A stretch of DNA of 64,000 nt from Nymphaea colorata (GCF_008831285.2 NC_045145.1:186001-250000), one strand, 5' to 3'; numbered from the stretch's first letter, positions 1-9,724 are shown. Program-made: numbers and translations. Notes: generated by a model not told the origin, from the sequence alone.

Positions 1-272
1 ATTATCCGATATGTTTGAGTGTTTAAAATCTGTGACAGATTGTAACTATATTTTTTTTTGTCAAGTATGAATCTTTTGCATTTCGTCGGCTCTTTTTTTC
101 TCTCCGTTGTTTGATTTAGGTCTTGTACATTTTTTATGTCATGTTTTCCTTCTGCAAAAGTAGAGTGAATCACTAAAAATCAATAGATTGCAACTGCTTT
201 CAGCAAACAAGATAGAAGCCAATAGGACTTGGTCATGTTGGTGAAATTGCCTTCTTCTAGAAGCTTCAATGG
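1..272. other. AT-rich flank, no gene seen
   Basis: AT-rich sequence with short T runs. I see no open frame with family similarity and no RNA gene. It may hold the former promoter of the downstream NLR, but I cannot point to a TATA box with confidence. Confidence 0.5.
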
Positions 273-307
273 TTTAGGGTTTAGGGTTTAGGGTTTAGGG
301 TTTAGGG
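273..307 (+). repeat. Interstitial telomere-type repeat (TTTAGGG)5
   Basis: Five perfect copies of the plant telomere heptamer TTTAGGG lie head to tail. They end 9 bp before the ATG of the NLR pseudogene. Single telo-box motifs are known in plant promoters and 5' leaders. Five perfect copies in a row instead suggest a short interstitial telomeric repeat, for example from double-strand break repair. It is not a chromosome end, because complex sequence continues on both sides. Confidence 0.95.
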
Positions 308-316
308 TTGCTGGAG

Positions 317-2382
317 ATGGGGGCAGTAATAGCCGATCTTGTGCAAACAGCCATTTCTACTGCAACCAATTTGTTGAAAGAGACAAAAGACTACATCTTG
401 AATGCCAAAGACGATCTGAAGAAGCTCCAAAGGATCCTGAAAATCTTCCAAAAGGCCATCAAGGATGCTGATCGAGTCCTTTTTCAGCACGGAGTGTGAC
501 AGAGAACTAGGGTTTGAGCTCAAGGATGTTCTTTATGATGCCGAGGACATCATCGAAGGATATCGAAGCAAAATTGAGGCCAGCAAGAGGGATCAGGTAC
601 AGAACCGGTCTTTGACCATAGCGCTCTCTTCCTATTACGATGGTGTTTCTTTTCATTACCAACTTGGTACAAAATCAAGAAAATCAATGAAAGGCTTGAT
701 AAAATGAATAAATATTGGGACATGGTGGATAGGCTCAAAACAACACCAAAGGGGGTGGTAAGGACCCTGTTCATGGTGAACACGTCAACCGCAAAGAGGC
801 AACCCATCACATAGGTGTACTACTGCCCATAGGCCGGGAGAATGATAAAAAGGTGTTAGTAGAAATTCTCTCGTCGAATGACTTTTGTAGTAAGACTGAG
901 AAGGGTGGTGCTTCTATTATCTCCATTGTTGGATAGGGAGGGATCGGTAAAACGACTCTTGCAAACATGGTATTTAATGAAATTGAACAACAGTTCGGGG
1001 AACGCAGGTGGTGGGTTTGTGTTTCAGAAAGGCCAAACCATAAGGATTTGGTGCGGCAGATACTTAGGGAAGTGTGCAAGAGTTCTGGAGAAAACACTGA
1101 TTGTTCCTTGACTGACTTATGCAAACAATTACTGAACGAACTCTCAAAGTAAAAAATTTTGTTGGTCCTAGAAGATGTATGGGAAATAAAATGGTGGGAG
1201 GAAGAGATAGGGGGAACATTGATGGTGGGTGCAATGGGGAGAAAAATTTTGATTACCTGTAGAAAGAAATATGTGTCGGAGGGGATGGGTGCTTTTTATA
1301 TGCATGAATTACAAGAATTTATTTTCCACCAAAGTTGGTACTTGTTTCTGAAGGAGGACAGAAGAAGATTCAGTGATGCATAAGATCAAATTTATTGGAG
1401 AGGGAATAGTAAAGAAGTGTGGTGGGTTGCCACTTGTGATTCAGATCGTGGGGTCCATGATCCGCACCAAGAAAATGAGTAGGGAGGACTGGAAGTCCGT
1501 CGTGGATAGTAAGATATGGGAATGGAAGACTCCTGCATCCTCATCATCATCCACTGAAATAGGTGGCGATATTCTTCCTGGTCTCATGCTGAGCTACGAT
1601 GACTTGCCATATTATTTGAAGAGTTGTTTTGTGTATTGCTGCATTTATACAAAGGCATGCAATACATTGATCATGCAATGGGTGGCACACGGATTGATTG
1701 AGGTTGGCATAGATGTTAAAGCGACAACAAACCAATACATTGAAGATTTGATAAGGTGGTGTTTGATTGAAGAAATTGATTAGAAGAGTATCAAATTGCA
1801 TGACATTTTGCATGACCTTGCCTTATATATAGGTGGAAGGGAATATGGCCATAACTCTACTACTGACCACACCCGCCATTTGTCATTACTTGGTGTACAC
1901 GATGTAGAGGCACAAAAGCATAATACCTTGGAAACAGCAAATAAGGTGTTCACATTGTTGGCTGATTCCAATTCTTACTTGCAGGTTTATATTGAACACT
2001 TGACTAATTTCAAGTGGTTGAGGGTGTTGTCATTGAGGGGATGTGAAATGGATGAGCTGCTAAAGTCCATTGAATACCTTTCACTTGTAAAATATCTCGA
2101 TCTAAGCAATTCTAAGTGAGACAGTTGCCCAGTTCAATCTGCAGACTTTGTAACTTGCAAACATTGGATTTAAATTATAGCAAAATTGAAGAGTTGCCCA
2201 AGGAAATGGGTGAACTCTGCAACTTGAGGTTTCTTGGGCTGACATGGGAATTGAAATTTATAGCGGAAGGCTTGGGGAAGCTTACCAATTTACGGACCTT
2301 GCATAGATTTGTGGTATGCAATGACAAAGGGGACACAAAGGGATGCGATATTAGGGAACTAAAAGTCTTGAACAAACTATAG
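317..2382 (+). pseudogene. CNL-type NLR disease-resistance pseudogene
   Basis: Remnant of an intracellular coiled-coil NB-ARC-LRR immune receptor. An N-terminal Rx-like coiled coil starts at ATG 317 (MGAVIADLVQ) and continues after a frameshift near 490-500 as VLYDAEDIIEGY. The P-loop GGIGKTTL is at 937-960, directly after an in-frame TAG at 934. Kinase-2 reads LLVLEDVW (~1159-1182), with the second acidic residue kept, after a TAA at 1150. RNBS-B-like ILITCRKKY follows. GLPL lies in KKCGGLPL (~1412-1435) after another frameshift near 1350-1380. The RNBS-D-like LKSCFVYCCIY comes next, and the MHD equivalent is LHDILHDLA (~1796) after a TAG at 1781. LRRs begin near 2010 (LRVLSLRG) and shift frame at ~2115. 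Coding similarity stops at ~2382, well short of a full LRR domain, where the LINE-derived composite begins. Three stops and at least three frameshifts make it non-functional. The RGA/RPP13-like subclass cannot be fixed. Confidence 0.93.
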
Positions 2383-2395
2383 GGGGAATCTTTTA

Positions 2396-3660
2396 GGGAG
2401 GAAACAGAATCATCTATACTGACATGTCATATGAGTATATATTCGCTTTGCAATGGGAGGAAAATTTAATATTACTCACATAGTTGATTTCTTCAAGAAC
2501 AATTCCTCCCTCTTCTAATTCCAATTCAACCGCGGATTTTGGATTGAATTCCAATGCTACCTGCACACAGATTCTGCAAGCCCCATCTTGACATCGATGA
2601 GTATGGATGTCATCTTCCATCGGTTCTCCCTAAGGTGCTCTGTTAATAGCTTGGAAATTGCATTGATTCCATCAAAATATTGGCAAATTAGGAACCCCTA
2701 ATCCAGATTGGTACTCCCATATTCTGCTCAATCGATAAGGAGCATCTTGGATCCCATCTGCTGGCAACCATGACTCTTCAACCCAGTTTCCATTCTCTCC
2801 TTCTAAAACTACCCTGAGTTCGTCCTCACTGTGAACCCTTCCAAACCAGTCATTTCTTTGCTAGTTTTCATTCCATCCAAACTCCTGAAAATTGGTTTTT
2901 TAATGGAGGAGAAGGAATCAAACCTGATGAGGAGTCACGGTTCTCCCCTTCAATTCTTTTTGTTATCAATTGAAATCTCCTGCTCTATCTACTCGTCACC
3001 CATGAGCTGGTTGTCTTCAAGTTACTCCGCAATTGCTGGTCTCCTGTAAATCAATCTCTGCATTCCAATCATTCTGGGTCTAATGTTCCTTTTCAACTTC
3101 CATCTGCCTATGGAGAAACCAAAACTTGTTATCCCCCAATTCTGGTTCTGCTTTTGATCTGGGTCTCTCCTTTGTTAATTCCTTAGCTCTCCTGACATCA
3201 TGATAATCTTCAATTCCTTCCACCCATCTTTCTTTGCCACACCCTCTTGAGAAGAAACCACCAATTGATCAACTCTACACCGACTTGTAATATGAGTATA
3301 TATTCGTTTTTCAATGGGAGGAAAATTTAATGTTATTCACATAGTTGATTTCTTGAAGAACAATTCCTTCCTCTTCCAATTCCAATTCAATCATGGATTT
3401 GGATTGAAATCCAATGCTACCTGAACACTGATTCTGCAAGCCCCATTCTTGACATCGATTGAGTATGGATGTCATCTTCCATCGGTTCTCCCATAGTGCT
3501 CTGGCAATAGATTGGAAAGTGCATCGATTCCATAAAATTACTGGCAAATTAGGAATCCTAATCCAGATTGGCACTCCCATATTCTCCTCAATCTATAAGA
3601 AGCATCTTGGATCCCATCTGCTGCCAAACATCACTCTTCCACCCAGTTTCCATTCTACTC
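2396..3660 (-). mobile_element. LINE ORF1 (DUF4283-like) fragments, tandemly duplicated
   Basis: On the minus strand two related blocks (about 3655-3300 and 2830-2400) encode broken versions of the plant LINE ORF1 domain. The frame at 3580-3311 reads VGVPIWIRIPNLPVILWNRC, later ELELEEEGIVLQEINYVNNI, then SSHC. This is the layout of DUF4283 followed by the start of a zinc knuckle. A linker of about 460 bp separates the two blocks. The whole segment recurs inverted at about 55,840-55,010 with the same two-block order. No ORF2 follows here. It abuts the truncated NLR at about 2390. Confidence 0.75.
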
Positions 3661-4214
3661 TATGGAAATTTAACAGTTCAACCAAGTATTTGGTTAAGCA
3701 TACTACCTAATTTAGAAATGGTTTCACAGTTATGCTGGAACTTTTGAATTCATGAAAGAACTTGGAAATTAATTTGAGGCAAGTAATCACCACCAAATTT
3801 CTCAAAACAGAAATAAAAGAAATGCTATGTGTCATTTGATTGTGTTACTTGTTAGTCAAAAGCATAATTTATGTTGCACGAACAGCTTGCTGGGATTAGG
3901 CCCCCTACATTTGTTAAGCAAAATCAATCTGCACAATGGAGAAAGATCAGCAGAGCTGCAATTCATGCTGACATACAGGGTGATGTTCACCAAGAGTTGA
4001 CTCAACCCTTCAAAAGCACACAAAAGAAAGCAAACTAAAACCCACAGATACATGTTAGCAGTTAAAATGCACAAAAAGAGAGCTTAGTTTCTACGTAAGA
4101 CTCAAGAAGCCAAAAGGCATATTATTTGACATTCATTTCTTTTGCGAGTTATAGCATAACCAGTACTCAAATATTTAATTTACAAGAAAAATAAGATCAA
4201 AATCACACAATTGA
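3661..4214 (-). repeat. Tail of the composite, inverted copy at 54.2-54.8 kb
   Basis: Reverse-complement similarity continues from the LINE block through this stretch to 54,225-54,800, across recognisable blocks such as GAGTTGACTCAACCCTTC. The right-hand copy holds about 65 bp missing here, inside an open frame of 72 codons. The segment therefore looks like captured or duplicated genic sequence rather than part of the LINE. I do not recognise the product. The similarity ends where the MITE at 4223 is inserted. Confidence 0.7.
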
Positions 4215-4222
4215 TCCACTTG

Positions 4223-4565
4223 TAAAGCTATATTCGGGACGAGTCAAAATTGAGCTCGTTCAGCTTGGCTTGAGCACGAGTTTAGCTATACAAGGTCCGC
4301 TTGAACTCCATTTGATAGACCAACCCACAGCTCGAGCATGACTCATTTAAGTTCGTTTCCCATTTGACCTGATTTCTTTTCTTGGTTTGAAGTTTGAAAA
4401 AATTCAAAAGAATGCCTAGATAAATGGCTTACTCAAGTTCAATCAAATCAATTTTGTGAAACTCGAACTTGCCTTGTTTACAATCGCGAGTTTTGAGTTA
4501 ACCTTGAGCTTAACAGAGCAAATTCGAGTTGAGCTTGAGTTGGCTCAACTCGTTTTACAGCTCTA
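4223..4565. mobile_element. Non-autonomous hAT-type element (GAGCTCG-rich)
   Basis: A 343-bp element is bounded by imperfect terminal inverted repeats: TAAAGCTATA on the left, and TAGAGCTGTA on the reverse strand of the right end. The flanks carry an 8-bp target duplication with one mismatch, TCCACTTG at 4215-4222 and TCCACATG at 4566-4573. Subterminal GAGCTCG/GAGTTGAGC motifs recur in other copies in the window. There is no transposase frame. The 8-bp duplication points to the hAT superfamily. Confidence 0.75.
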
Positions 4566-4649
4566 TCCACATGACACACACAATTGGACTCGTCCCATGT
4601 TTATAATGGAGAAACATGTCAGTTGGAGTGGGGAAGCTTCAACCTAAGG

Positions 4650-5222
4650 ATGTCAATATGTCTCATTTGAATTGAATGTCCAAGCCAATTGCTCCAAAAA
4701 CATTTGGATGAAGAAAAGAAATTTACTAATCAACTAAAAAATCACATTGGATTTGAAATTAAGAAATGACATCCGATCAGATTTAGATTCATATATGCAT
4801 AAATATATGAACAGATTCAGATTTAGTTATATTCAGTCGAATTCACCGCAGATTCAAATATACAAAAATATCCGATCAGATCCAGATGGGACTTAGGTTT
4901 AAATAAAAATTCTATATTCAATGCTCCTACAGTTTGTAAATCAGCCAGACTCAGTTCAAAATATGGATTCAGATTCAAATTCATATATGAATATAAAAAT
5001 AGGATTCAGGTTGGATTTTGATTGTGACATCTGATTTCAGATTCAGATTAGGATGAAAAAGATGGATTTAGATCTGATTCAAATTATGAAATCTGATTTT
5101 GGATTCAGTTTTGGATGAGGAAAAAAATTCAGATTCAGATTGTGGAATCTGATTTCGGATTCAAATTTGGATATAACTTTTTTTAAATTCGTATCCAAAC
5201 TCGAACCTGAGTATATAAGTAT
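4650..5222. repeat. GGATTCAGATT-rich repeat (family G), copy 1
   Basis: A degenerate, short-period repeat made of variants of GATTCAGATTCAGAT, ATCCGATC and GTATCCAAACTCG. It starts with AGGATGTCAATATG. Similar stretches lie at 5394-5720, 15.12-15.25, 15.58-15.79, 32.04-32.34, 39.05-39.47, 40.24-40.64 and 53.08-53.50 kb. The end motif TAGGGATGTCAATG and its inverted counterpart at 53.5 kb suggest a MITE family, probably hAT-like. Confidence 0.6.
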
Positions 5223-5223
5223 C

Positions 5224-5375
5224 CATCATCATCACCAACAGCTCATTCCGAGCAGCAGGTCTTTCAGTTGCAGTACCATTGCTTTCTTTAAGAAGATGGC
5301 CTTCAATGACGTCTGAGATTGGAACGAGAAGTACTTCGGCCCCCACTTGCCTTTCTTTCTTTTTATGTCTAAAGC
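5224..5375 (-). pseudogene. LRR receptor kinase C-terminal scrap 1
   Basis: The minus-strand frame reads GAEVLLVPISDVIEGHLL, then ESNGTATERPAARNELLVMM. This aligns with the last exon of LRR subfamily XII kinases, and with the larger pseudogene at 19.27-23.76 kb, which has AEAFPVAISDVIASHL and ESDTTPTERSAAMNELLVMI. Only about 45 codons remain. Both sides are cut by the GGATTCAGATT-rich repeat. There is no kinase catalytic core here. Confidence 0.82.
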
Positions 5376-5393
5376 AATGTTCTTTGCAAGTGG

Positions 5394-5720
5394 GGATGTC
5401 AATGGATTGGACTTAAATTGGGTATACTCTTCACCATATCCTTTTCTTTAGGTATTCACATACTGGTATTCAAATTCAGATTTTAATAGAATGGAGAGAT
5501 ATCATGTCTGAATCTGAATTCAAGATCTGGTTTCACAATCCAAATCTGAATTTTGAACTGTATCTAGAAGATTTTCAAAAGGTAAGAGCATTGGATATGA
5601 GTAATTACTGAAAACTAAATCAGATCTGAATCCATATCCGATCTGATACTTATATATGTCAGAGTCTGAATCTGAATCCACTCGGGTTATTTTTTAAATC
5701 CCAAGTGATCTATTTCTTAA
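5394..5720. repeat. GGATTCAGATT-rich repeat (family G), copy 2
   Basis: It begins with GGGGATGTCAATGGATTGG and continues with many AATCTGAAT/ATCCGATCTGAT variants. It lies directly beside the receptor-kinase scrap, and its second half is shared with 15.57-15.79 kb as part of a larger direct duplication. Confidence 0.6.
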
Positions 5721-6105
5721 TCACAGATTAATTTTTTTCCCATATCTGTTTTTTTTTTTTTTTGGAACGGTTCAATTGGACATGCGATCATGATGGAAAA
5801 TGACATTTAAAGTTTACCCATCTGACAAAGTGATGAGGCAGTTCCAATTCTTTTGCTTACGTTACATGGAAAGGCACGATTTCTAGATAAAGGTAGAAAG
5901 AGAAACAGAACATATCATTAAGTGACAAATTTTAATGATTTTGCAAAAATTGTCAAAAACAATAAAGGAATATAGAAAAGGTATTAGAAAAAGGGAGGAA
6001 GGCGGTGGTGGACTCAAAAGAGGAGTTCAAGTTGTGTGCGCCGGCCAGTGCACGCAAAAATCATATGCCAAAAGAAAAAGAAAAAAGGGGCATCTTTGAA
6101 ATTAG
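5490..6105. repeat. Direct duplication, left copy (matches 15.57-16.1 kb)
   Basis: The sequence from AGATATCATGTCTGAAT through GCCAAAAGAAAAAGAAAA recurs in the same orientation at about 15,565-16,105, with scattered substitutions and small indels. This copy carries about 80 extra bases (~5970-6055). With the upstream receptor-kinase scrap and family-G ends, the duplicated segment spans about 1 kb (5150-6105 and 15,120-16,105). I see no gene in the 5720-6105 part. Confidence 0.8.
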
Positions 6106-6113
6106 AGAGAGAG

Positions 6114-6689
6114 TTCAGGGATCCATTAGAGCCACATAGATGGGTAGCCTTCGCTTGTTGTGGGCCACACCAGCATTGGGATTGATAACCGTGTCCACCA
6201 TAACTTTGAATTCCTCCGACTGAGGCGTTATCTTCTTTTCCTCTTCGCTTGACACCACTTCCTGAGGTGTGCATAATCCTTGAGCGCTCACTCTAGGCCT
6301 GCTGACCTGCTCAAATGCAGAAGACACAAATCAATTCCTTGAAAACATCACCAGTTTCAAAATTTGTCACGAAGTGTGAATGGTTATCATGCTTCAGTAG
6401 GCCTAGTGACAGCAGTGTTTTCTTAAGCCGTACTTCGGGCTTGTTCCTCTGAGGCACCAGCAGCAGCTCCTTCTTCCCGTGTGCAAACTGCAACCGCATA
6501 GGTGTGAGAATGAGGTATTAGAACCACACATCACATATGCTAGTGTAGATATAACTAAGCAAATGCATGCACACACTACCAGTCTCCTACGAAAGAAGTG
6601 TTAAAACATGGAAAAAAAAACAACTTACGTGGTTTGGTTCGGAATTTGATGCCTGCATTCATGGGAAAGGGAGCTTTCTCATTATTCAT
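6114..6689 (-). CDS. Possible small three-exon gene or pseudogene of unknown function
   Basis: On the minus strand ATG 6689 opens a 61-nt exon (MNNEKAPFPMNAGIKFRTKP) ending at 6629 with a strong GTAAGT donor. A GTTGCAG acceptor starts the next block at 6487. Phase-compatible joining gives LCTREEGAAAGASEEQARST, then meets a TAA; the overlapping frame is open longer (GKKELLLVPQRNKPEVRLKK). A GAGCAG acceptor near 6310 precedes a 63-codon frame rich in charged residues, ending in VAHNKRRLPIYVALMDP. A TATA box lies ~40 bp upstream of the ATG. The conflict between splice phase and the longest frame means either a decayed gene or a misjudged exon border. I do not recognise the family. The promoter and start region recur inverted at 56.81-56.98 kb. 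Confidence 0.35.
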
Positions 6690-6720
6690 TCTCTGATGTT
6701 CTTGAGAGAAGATGGACTCT

Positions 6721-6735
6721 CAATATATAGAGTAG
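6721..6735 (-). promoter_or_regulatory. TATA box of the minus-strand gene at 6.1-6.7 kb
   Basis: The minus strand reads CTCTATATATTGAGAG about 40 bp before the ATG at 6689. The same block, with the same following leader and ATG, occurs on the plus strand at about 56,910-56,955, so the promoter was duplicated together with the neighbouring LTR. Confidence 0.5.
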
Positions 6736-6828
6736 AGGCCAGACTATTTTGTGTAAGATAATCAACCAGAATCCTGCGTGATAAGTAAAGTGTCAAGAAA
6801 AAAGGGATCAGATCTCTTATCAAGATCT

Positions 6829-7031
6829 GTTATTGTTATGTAGACTACATTTTCGGTGGTTAATGGATTGGAAAAGAAATTGTGTAATATCATGATCTTG
6901 TATACCAAAAATCTTGTAAGGGATAACCTTTTTTTGTACTATATATATTTTGCTCAAAGGAATCAATAAATACAAGTTCTCTCCAGCTTTATCTTTCACT
7001 CTTCCTCTGTTTTCTTCTCTAAGTTTTCTCA
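6829..7031 (+). mobile_element. Ty1/copia long terminal repeat (short form)
   Basis: A region starting TGTTATTGTTATG and ending TTTTCTCA (TG...CA), followed at once by a tRNA-iMet primer-binding site. It contains AATCAATAAA, a likely polyadenylation signal, near 6960. A 466-bp relative lies inverted at 56,348-56,813. That copy has about 260 bp more in its middle, so this one carries an internal deletion. A partial third copy is at 8.06-8.25 kb. The TG start is my choice; shared sequence continues upstream into the promoter region. Confidence 0.7.
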
Positions 7032-7043
7032 TGGTATCAGAGC
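7032..7043 (+). promoter_or_regulatory. Copia primer-binding site
   Basis: TGGTATCAGAGC is the standard initiator Met-tRNA primer-binding sequence of plant Ty1/copia elements. It sits immediately after the LTR end CA. Confidence 0.88.
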
Positions 7044-7280
7044 AAAATGAGGGAGGGAAATCAACTGCTCCCTTCCGTTACCTCCAAAAATTCAAGCTTT
7101 TGTAGAGAGGTTCTTCAGACACCTGGAATTGGAATAATCTTCTGCTCGACAGCTAGAATCGCCTGAAGAATCATTGCCGTCCTTCCTCTCTGCCGCCTGA
7201 TACAGCTTCATCTCCAGCAAATTATTTCAAAGAACGGCTGGAAAGGAAGTCAGGGAAGGGCACCTTTCTCTCCGGATTCT
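7044..7280 (+). mobile_element. Copia 5' leader, first part
   Basis: Sequence after the primer-binding site matches the reverse complement of 56,335-56,115, for example GGAATTGGAATAATCTTCTG. The match stops near CCGGATTCTTCC at ~7275. The next part of the same leader is found at ~12,385 onward, so one element may have been split by about 5 kb of later sequence. Confidence 0.7.
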
Positions 7281-8050
7281 TCCCGTTATTGTTATGCAGA
7301 TCTTGATAAAAATTACATGATATTACACTAGCGTGGAGTGTATTACCAAAGTGCGACAAGGCTGGTCACACTTTTCAACTTGCCATGTCGTAATCACAGG
7401 TTCTTTTGGCAATCCATAGTAAAAAAGGGGCAGGCCCGTATCAAGAGAACTGAAAATATGAGGACCGTATTTAGAATTTCTAGAAGAATCAAGCCCCTAA
7501 ATACAATTTTTTCCACAACAGATCCATTCTTTTCGTCTCTCCAAATTACTGCTTCACATGGAGTTACGTCTCCTATTCACTACCATACTCTGTTTGAATT
7601 AATATGGAAAAATGAAGATGTGGTTCTCTTTTTTTAAAAAAACAAAAAAATCTGTCAGTTCTGATCTCTGGTGTATAATATTCAACTTCGTTATAATAAA
7701 ATATTCATTTTCATTTTGGCTTTTCAGCTATTCAGGATGAGAATGATATCTACACGGTACTTTGTTACCTAAGACAATCAATGGATTATCCTGATTGAGT
7801 ATAAACCCCAAGGGTTACCAAAAATATATCTTTTTTTCGTTTTTTTTTTCGGCTCCCAAATTCAATTTTCTTTTTAGAAGCCAAAAAAAATAGAAAATTT
7901 ATCTATTTCAGCATAAACAGAATTTTAGACCAATTAAAAACGACGAGAAATTCACCATATAGTAGCAAGAGGAAGAAAGTCGTGTGGCACCAGCAGCTTA
8001 AAGAAACAAATTGAAATATTCAATGTGCCTTTATGTAATTTCTTCCAAAT
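7281..8050. other. No gene seen
   Basis: AT-rich sequence with poly-T runs and short frames lacking family similarity. It lies between LTR-related blocks and may be inserted or decayed retroelement sequence. Confidence 0.4.
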
Positions 8051-8059
8051 TGTAATTGG

Positions 8060-8254
8060 AAAGCAACCTTTAGCTTTTTTAGAGATAGAAATTGGGTATT
8101 ATCATGATCTTGTATACCAAAAATCATGTAAGTGATAACCATTTTTTGTATTTTATATATATATATATATATGTTGCTTAAAGGAATCAATAAAAGCAAG
8201 TTCTCTCCAGCTAGATCTTTCACCCTTCCTCTGTTTTCTTCCCTAAGTTTTCTC
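8060..8254 (+). mobile_element. Partial copia LTR, same family
   Basis: From TATCATGATCTTGTATACC to AAGTTTTCTCA this stretch follows the LTR at 6829-7031 in the same orientation. It contains an added AT dinucleotide run and a copy of AATCAATAAA. The sequence after the CA end is not a primer-binding site, so this may be the 3' LTR of a short element or an independent remnant. Its 5' part is unrelated or missing. Confidence 0.65.
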
Positions 8255-9030
8255 ACAAAGCAACAAGATCTTGATGGGCAAGGGAACAATGAAATAAGGC
8301 AACTATGAGAAAGGCAGCTGTAGATAAACTTTTCCAACAGAAAAGTGAGGTAATGGAGACAATCTCTGTGACTGTACCTAGGAACTTGTGAGGAGTATGA
8401 CTCATTCTTGGAAGTCTTGTAGTTTCATCGCTTATGATGGCTGTGAAGGGTAAAACCTATAGATTGGACTTGAACCATGGCTTCCATGCACACTTTGAGA
8501 CTTTGGAAGGTCTCCGTTCATAAAAGGTTTCTTAAACATTGAGGAGAAAAGACCAAAAATTTACAAGAAGATGGTAACTAAAACTTGCTTAGATTCCTAA
8601 CTTAGTCAGACTCTCATATGAGCCAAGATTGGAAGGTTGCGTTGGATTTACAGGGCAAATTTTGATTCCCATTCTACCATCTTTTCTGGGTATTTGGGAT
8701 TTTCCTAAGAAAACAATAAGATGGTGGTGGGACAAACATATAATTTCTGAGCAGCAGCATCTTTAAACGAATTCCCATTCCTACTGTTTGTTTTGGCTTT
8801 TAGATTCACATTCAGTCATGTCAGTGGAAACTTTATTTTAAAGAAAACGGATCGAAAAGTCAGAATTTTGAGACCCAAACCTTGAAATGTTCAAGTTTTT
8901 TACTGTAAATTTCACGGAAAACATGAATTTCATTACTCCAGATGATCAGAATCATAATTTTTGACCTCAGCTGTTATTTTGGTTATGAACGCGACAGCTC
9001 TTTCAAACCTTAATTTAAAGTTCAAACTTG
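8255..9030. other. No gene seen
   Basis: Unique-looking AT-rich sequence. No frame or repeat that I can support. Confidence 0.4.
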
Positions 9031-9157
9031 GGTGAACTTGGGCCCAATTATATGGAGTAGCCCCATGAGATCTGCCTCATAGTCAATTGAAAATATGTTA
9101 ACCATATATTAAGTGTTTTATGAAAGGAAAAAAAATCTAGCTCCGCCCCTGATTGCA
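9030..9157. mobile_element. hAT MITE right end (GGGGCGGAGCTAG family)
   Basis: The reverse strand reads CAGGGGCGGAGCTAGA at 9157-9142, the terminal repeat of a widespread plant hAT MITE also seen complete at 50,119-50,330. I cannot find the opposite end, so the left border is approximate. Confidence 0.55.
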
Positions 9158-9571
9158 GAAGACAAAAAATCCCACAAAAATGAAAAAAGAACAAACAAGT
9201 CATGGGCTTGGTGCTGGGTGCACAGGACACCATTAATCTCTCCATCTGAATATCCGTGTAAGTTGTGGCCCCTTGTTTTGCAGTTACCTCTGTTCTAATT
9301 TTCTTTCCCCTGTTGTTATCCAAGCCAAGGATACCCTTTGGATCATGTCACCTATGCTATGGGAAAGTGCAGCATGGCTTGAGTTTGACATGCAAGTTCG
9401 AGTTAGCCAGTATTTAACTGTTCCTTTACTATATATCATTTCTAGCATAGGCAGCATATCTTCGTGGCTAAAAATATGGAATGACTAAAAATTCTTACCA
9501 TTAAAAAGACATGTTTTTTTCCTTTGCATCCTTGTATTGCCAAATGCATTGGAAGACACGGCATATATATG

Positions 9572-9649
9572 GAAGAACCAGCACCAAAGGAATTACAACA
9601 GAATGACTACAAAGAACCAGCACCAAAGGAATTGCAACAGAATGACTAC
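9572..9649. repeat. Two tandem copies of a 39-bp unit
   Basis: Two adjacent 39-bp copies (9572-9610 and 9611-9649) differ at only a few bases. In the plus frame each encodes EEPAPKELQQNDY or KEPAPKELQQNDY. The enclosing frames are short and have no recognised family, so coding status is open. Confidence 0.85.
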
Positions 9650-9724
9650 CGCAAACAAAATAAGCTTCAAACCAAACCATGCAATTGTTGCGACCTGGAA
9701 CCAAAATTTTCAAAAAATTAGCCA

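Noticed and set aside
273-307. Chromosome end (true telomere)
   Set aside because: Only five units, and complex sequence continues on both sides.
6829-8254. Complete short LTR retrotransposon (TRIM) from 6829 to 8254
   Set aside because: The second LTR copy matches only in its 3' part, and I found neither a polypurine tract nor a target duplication, so the two are listed separately.
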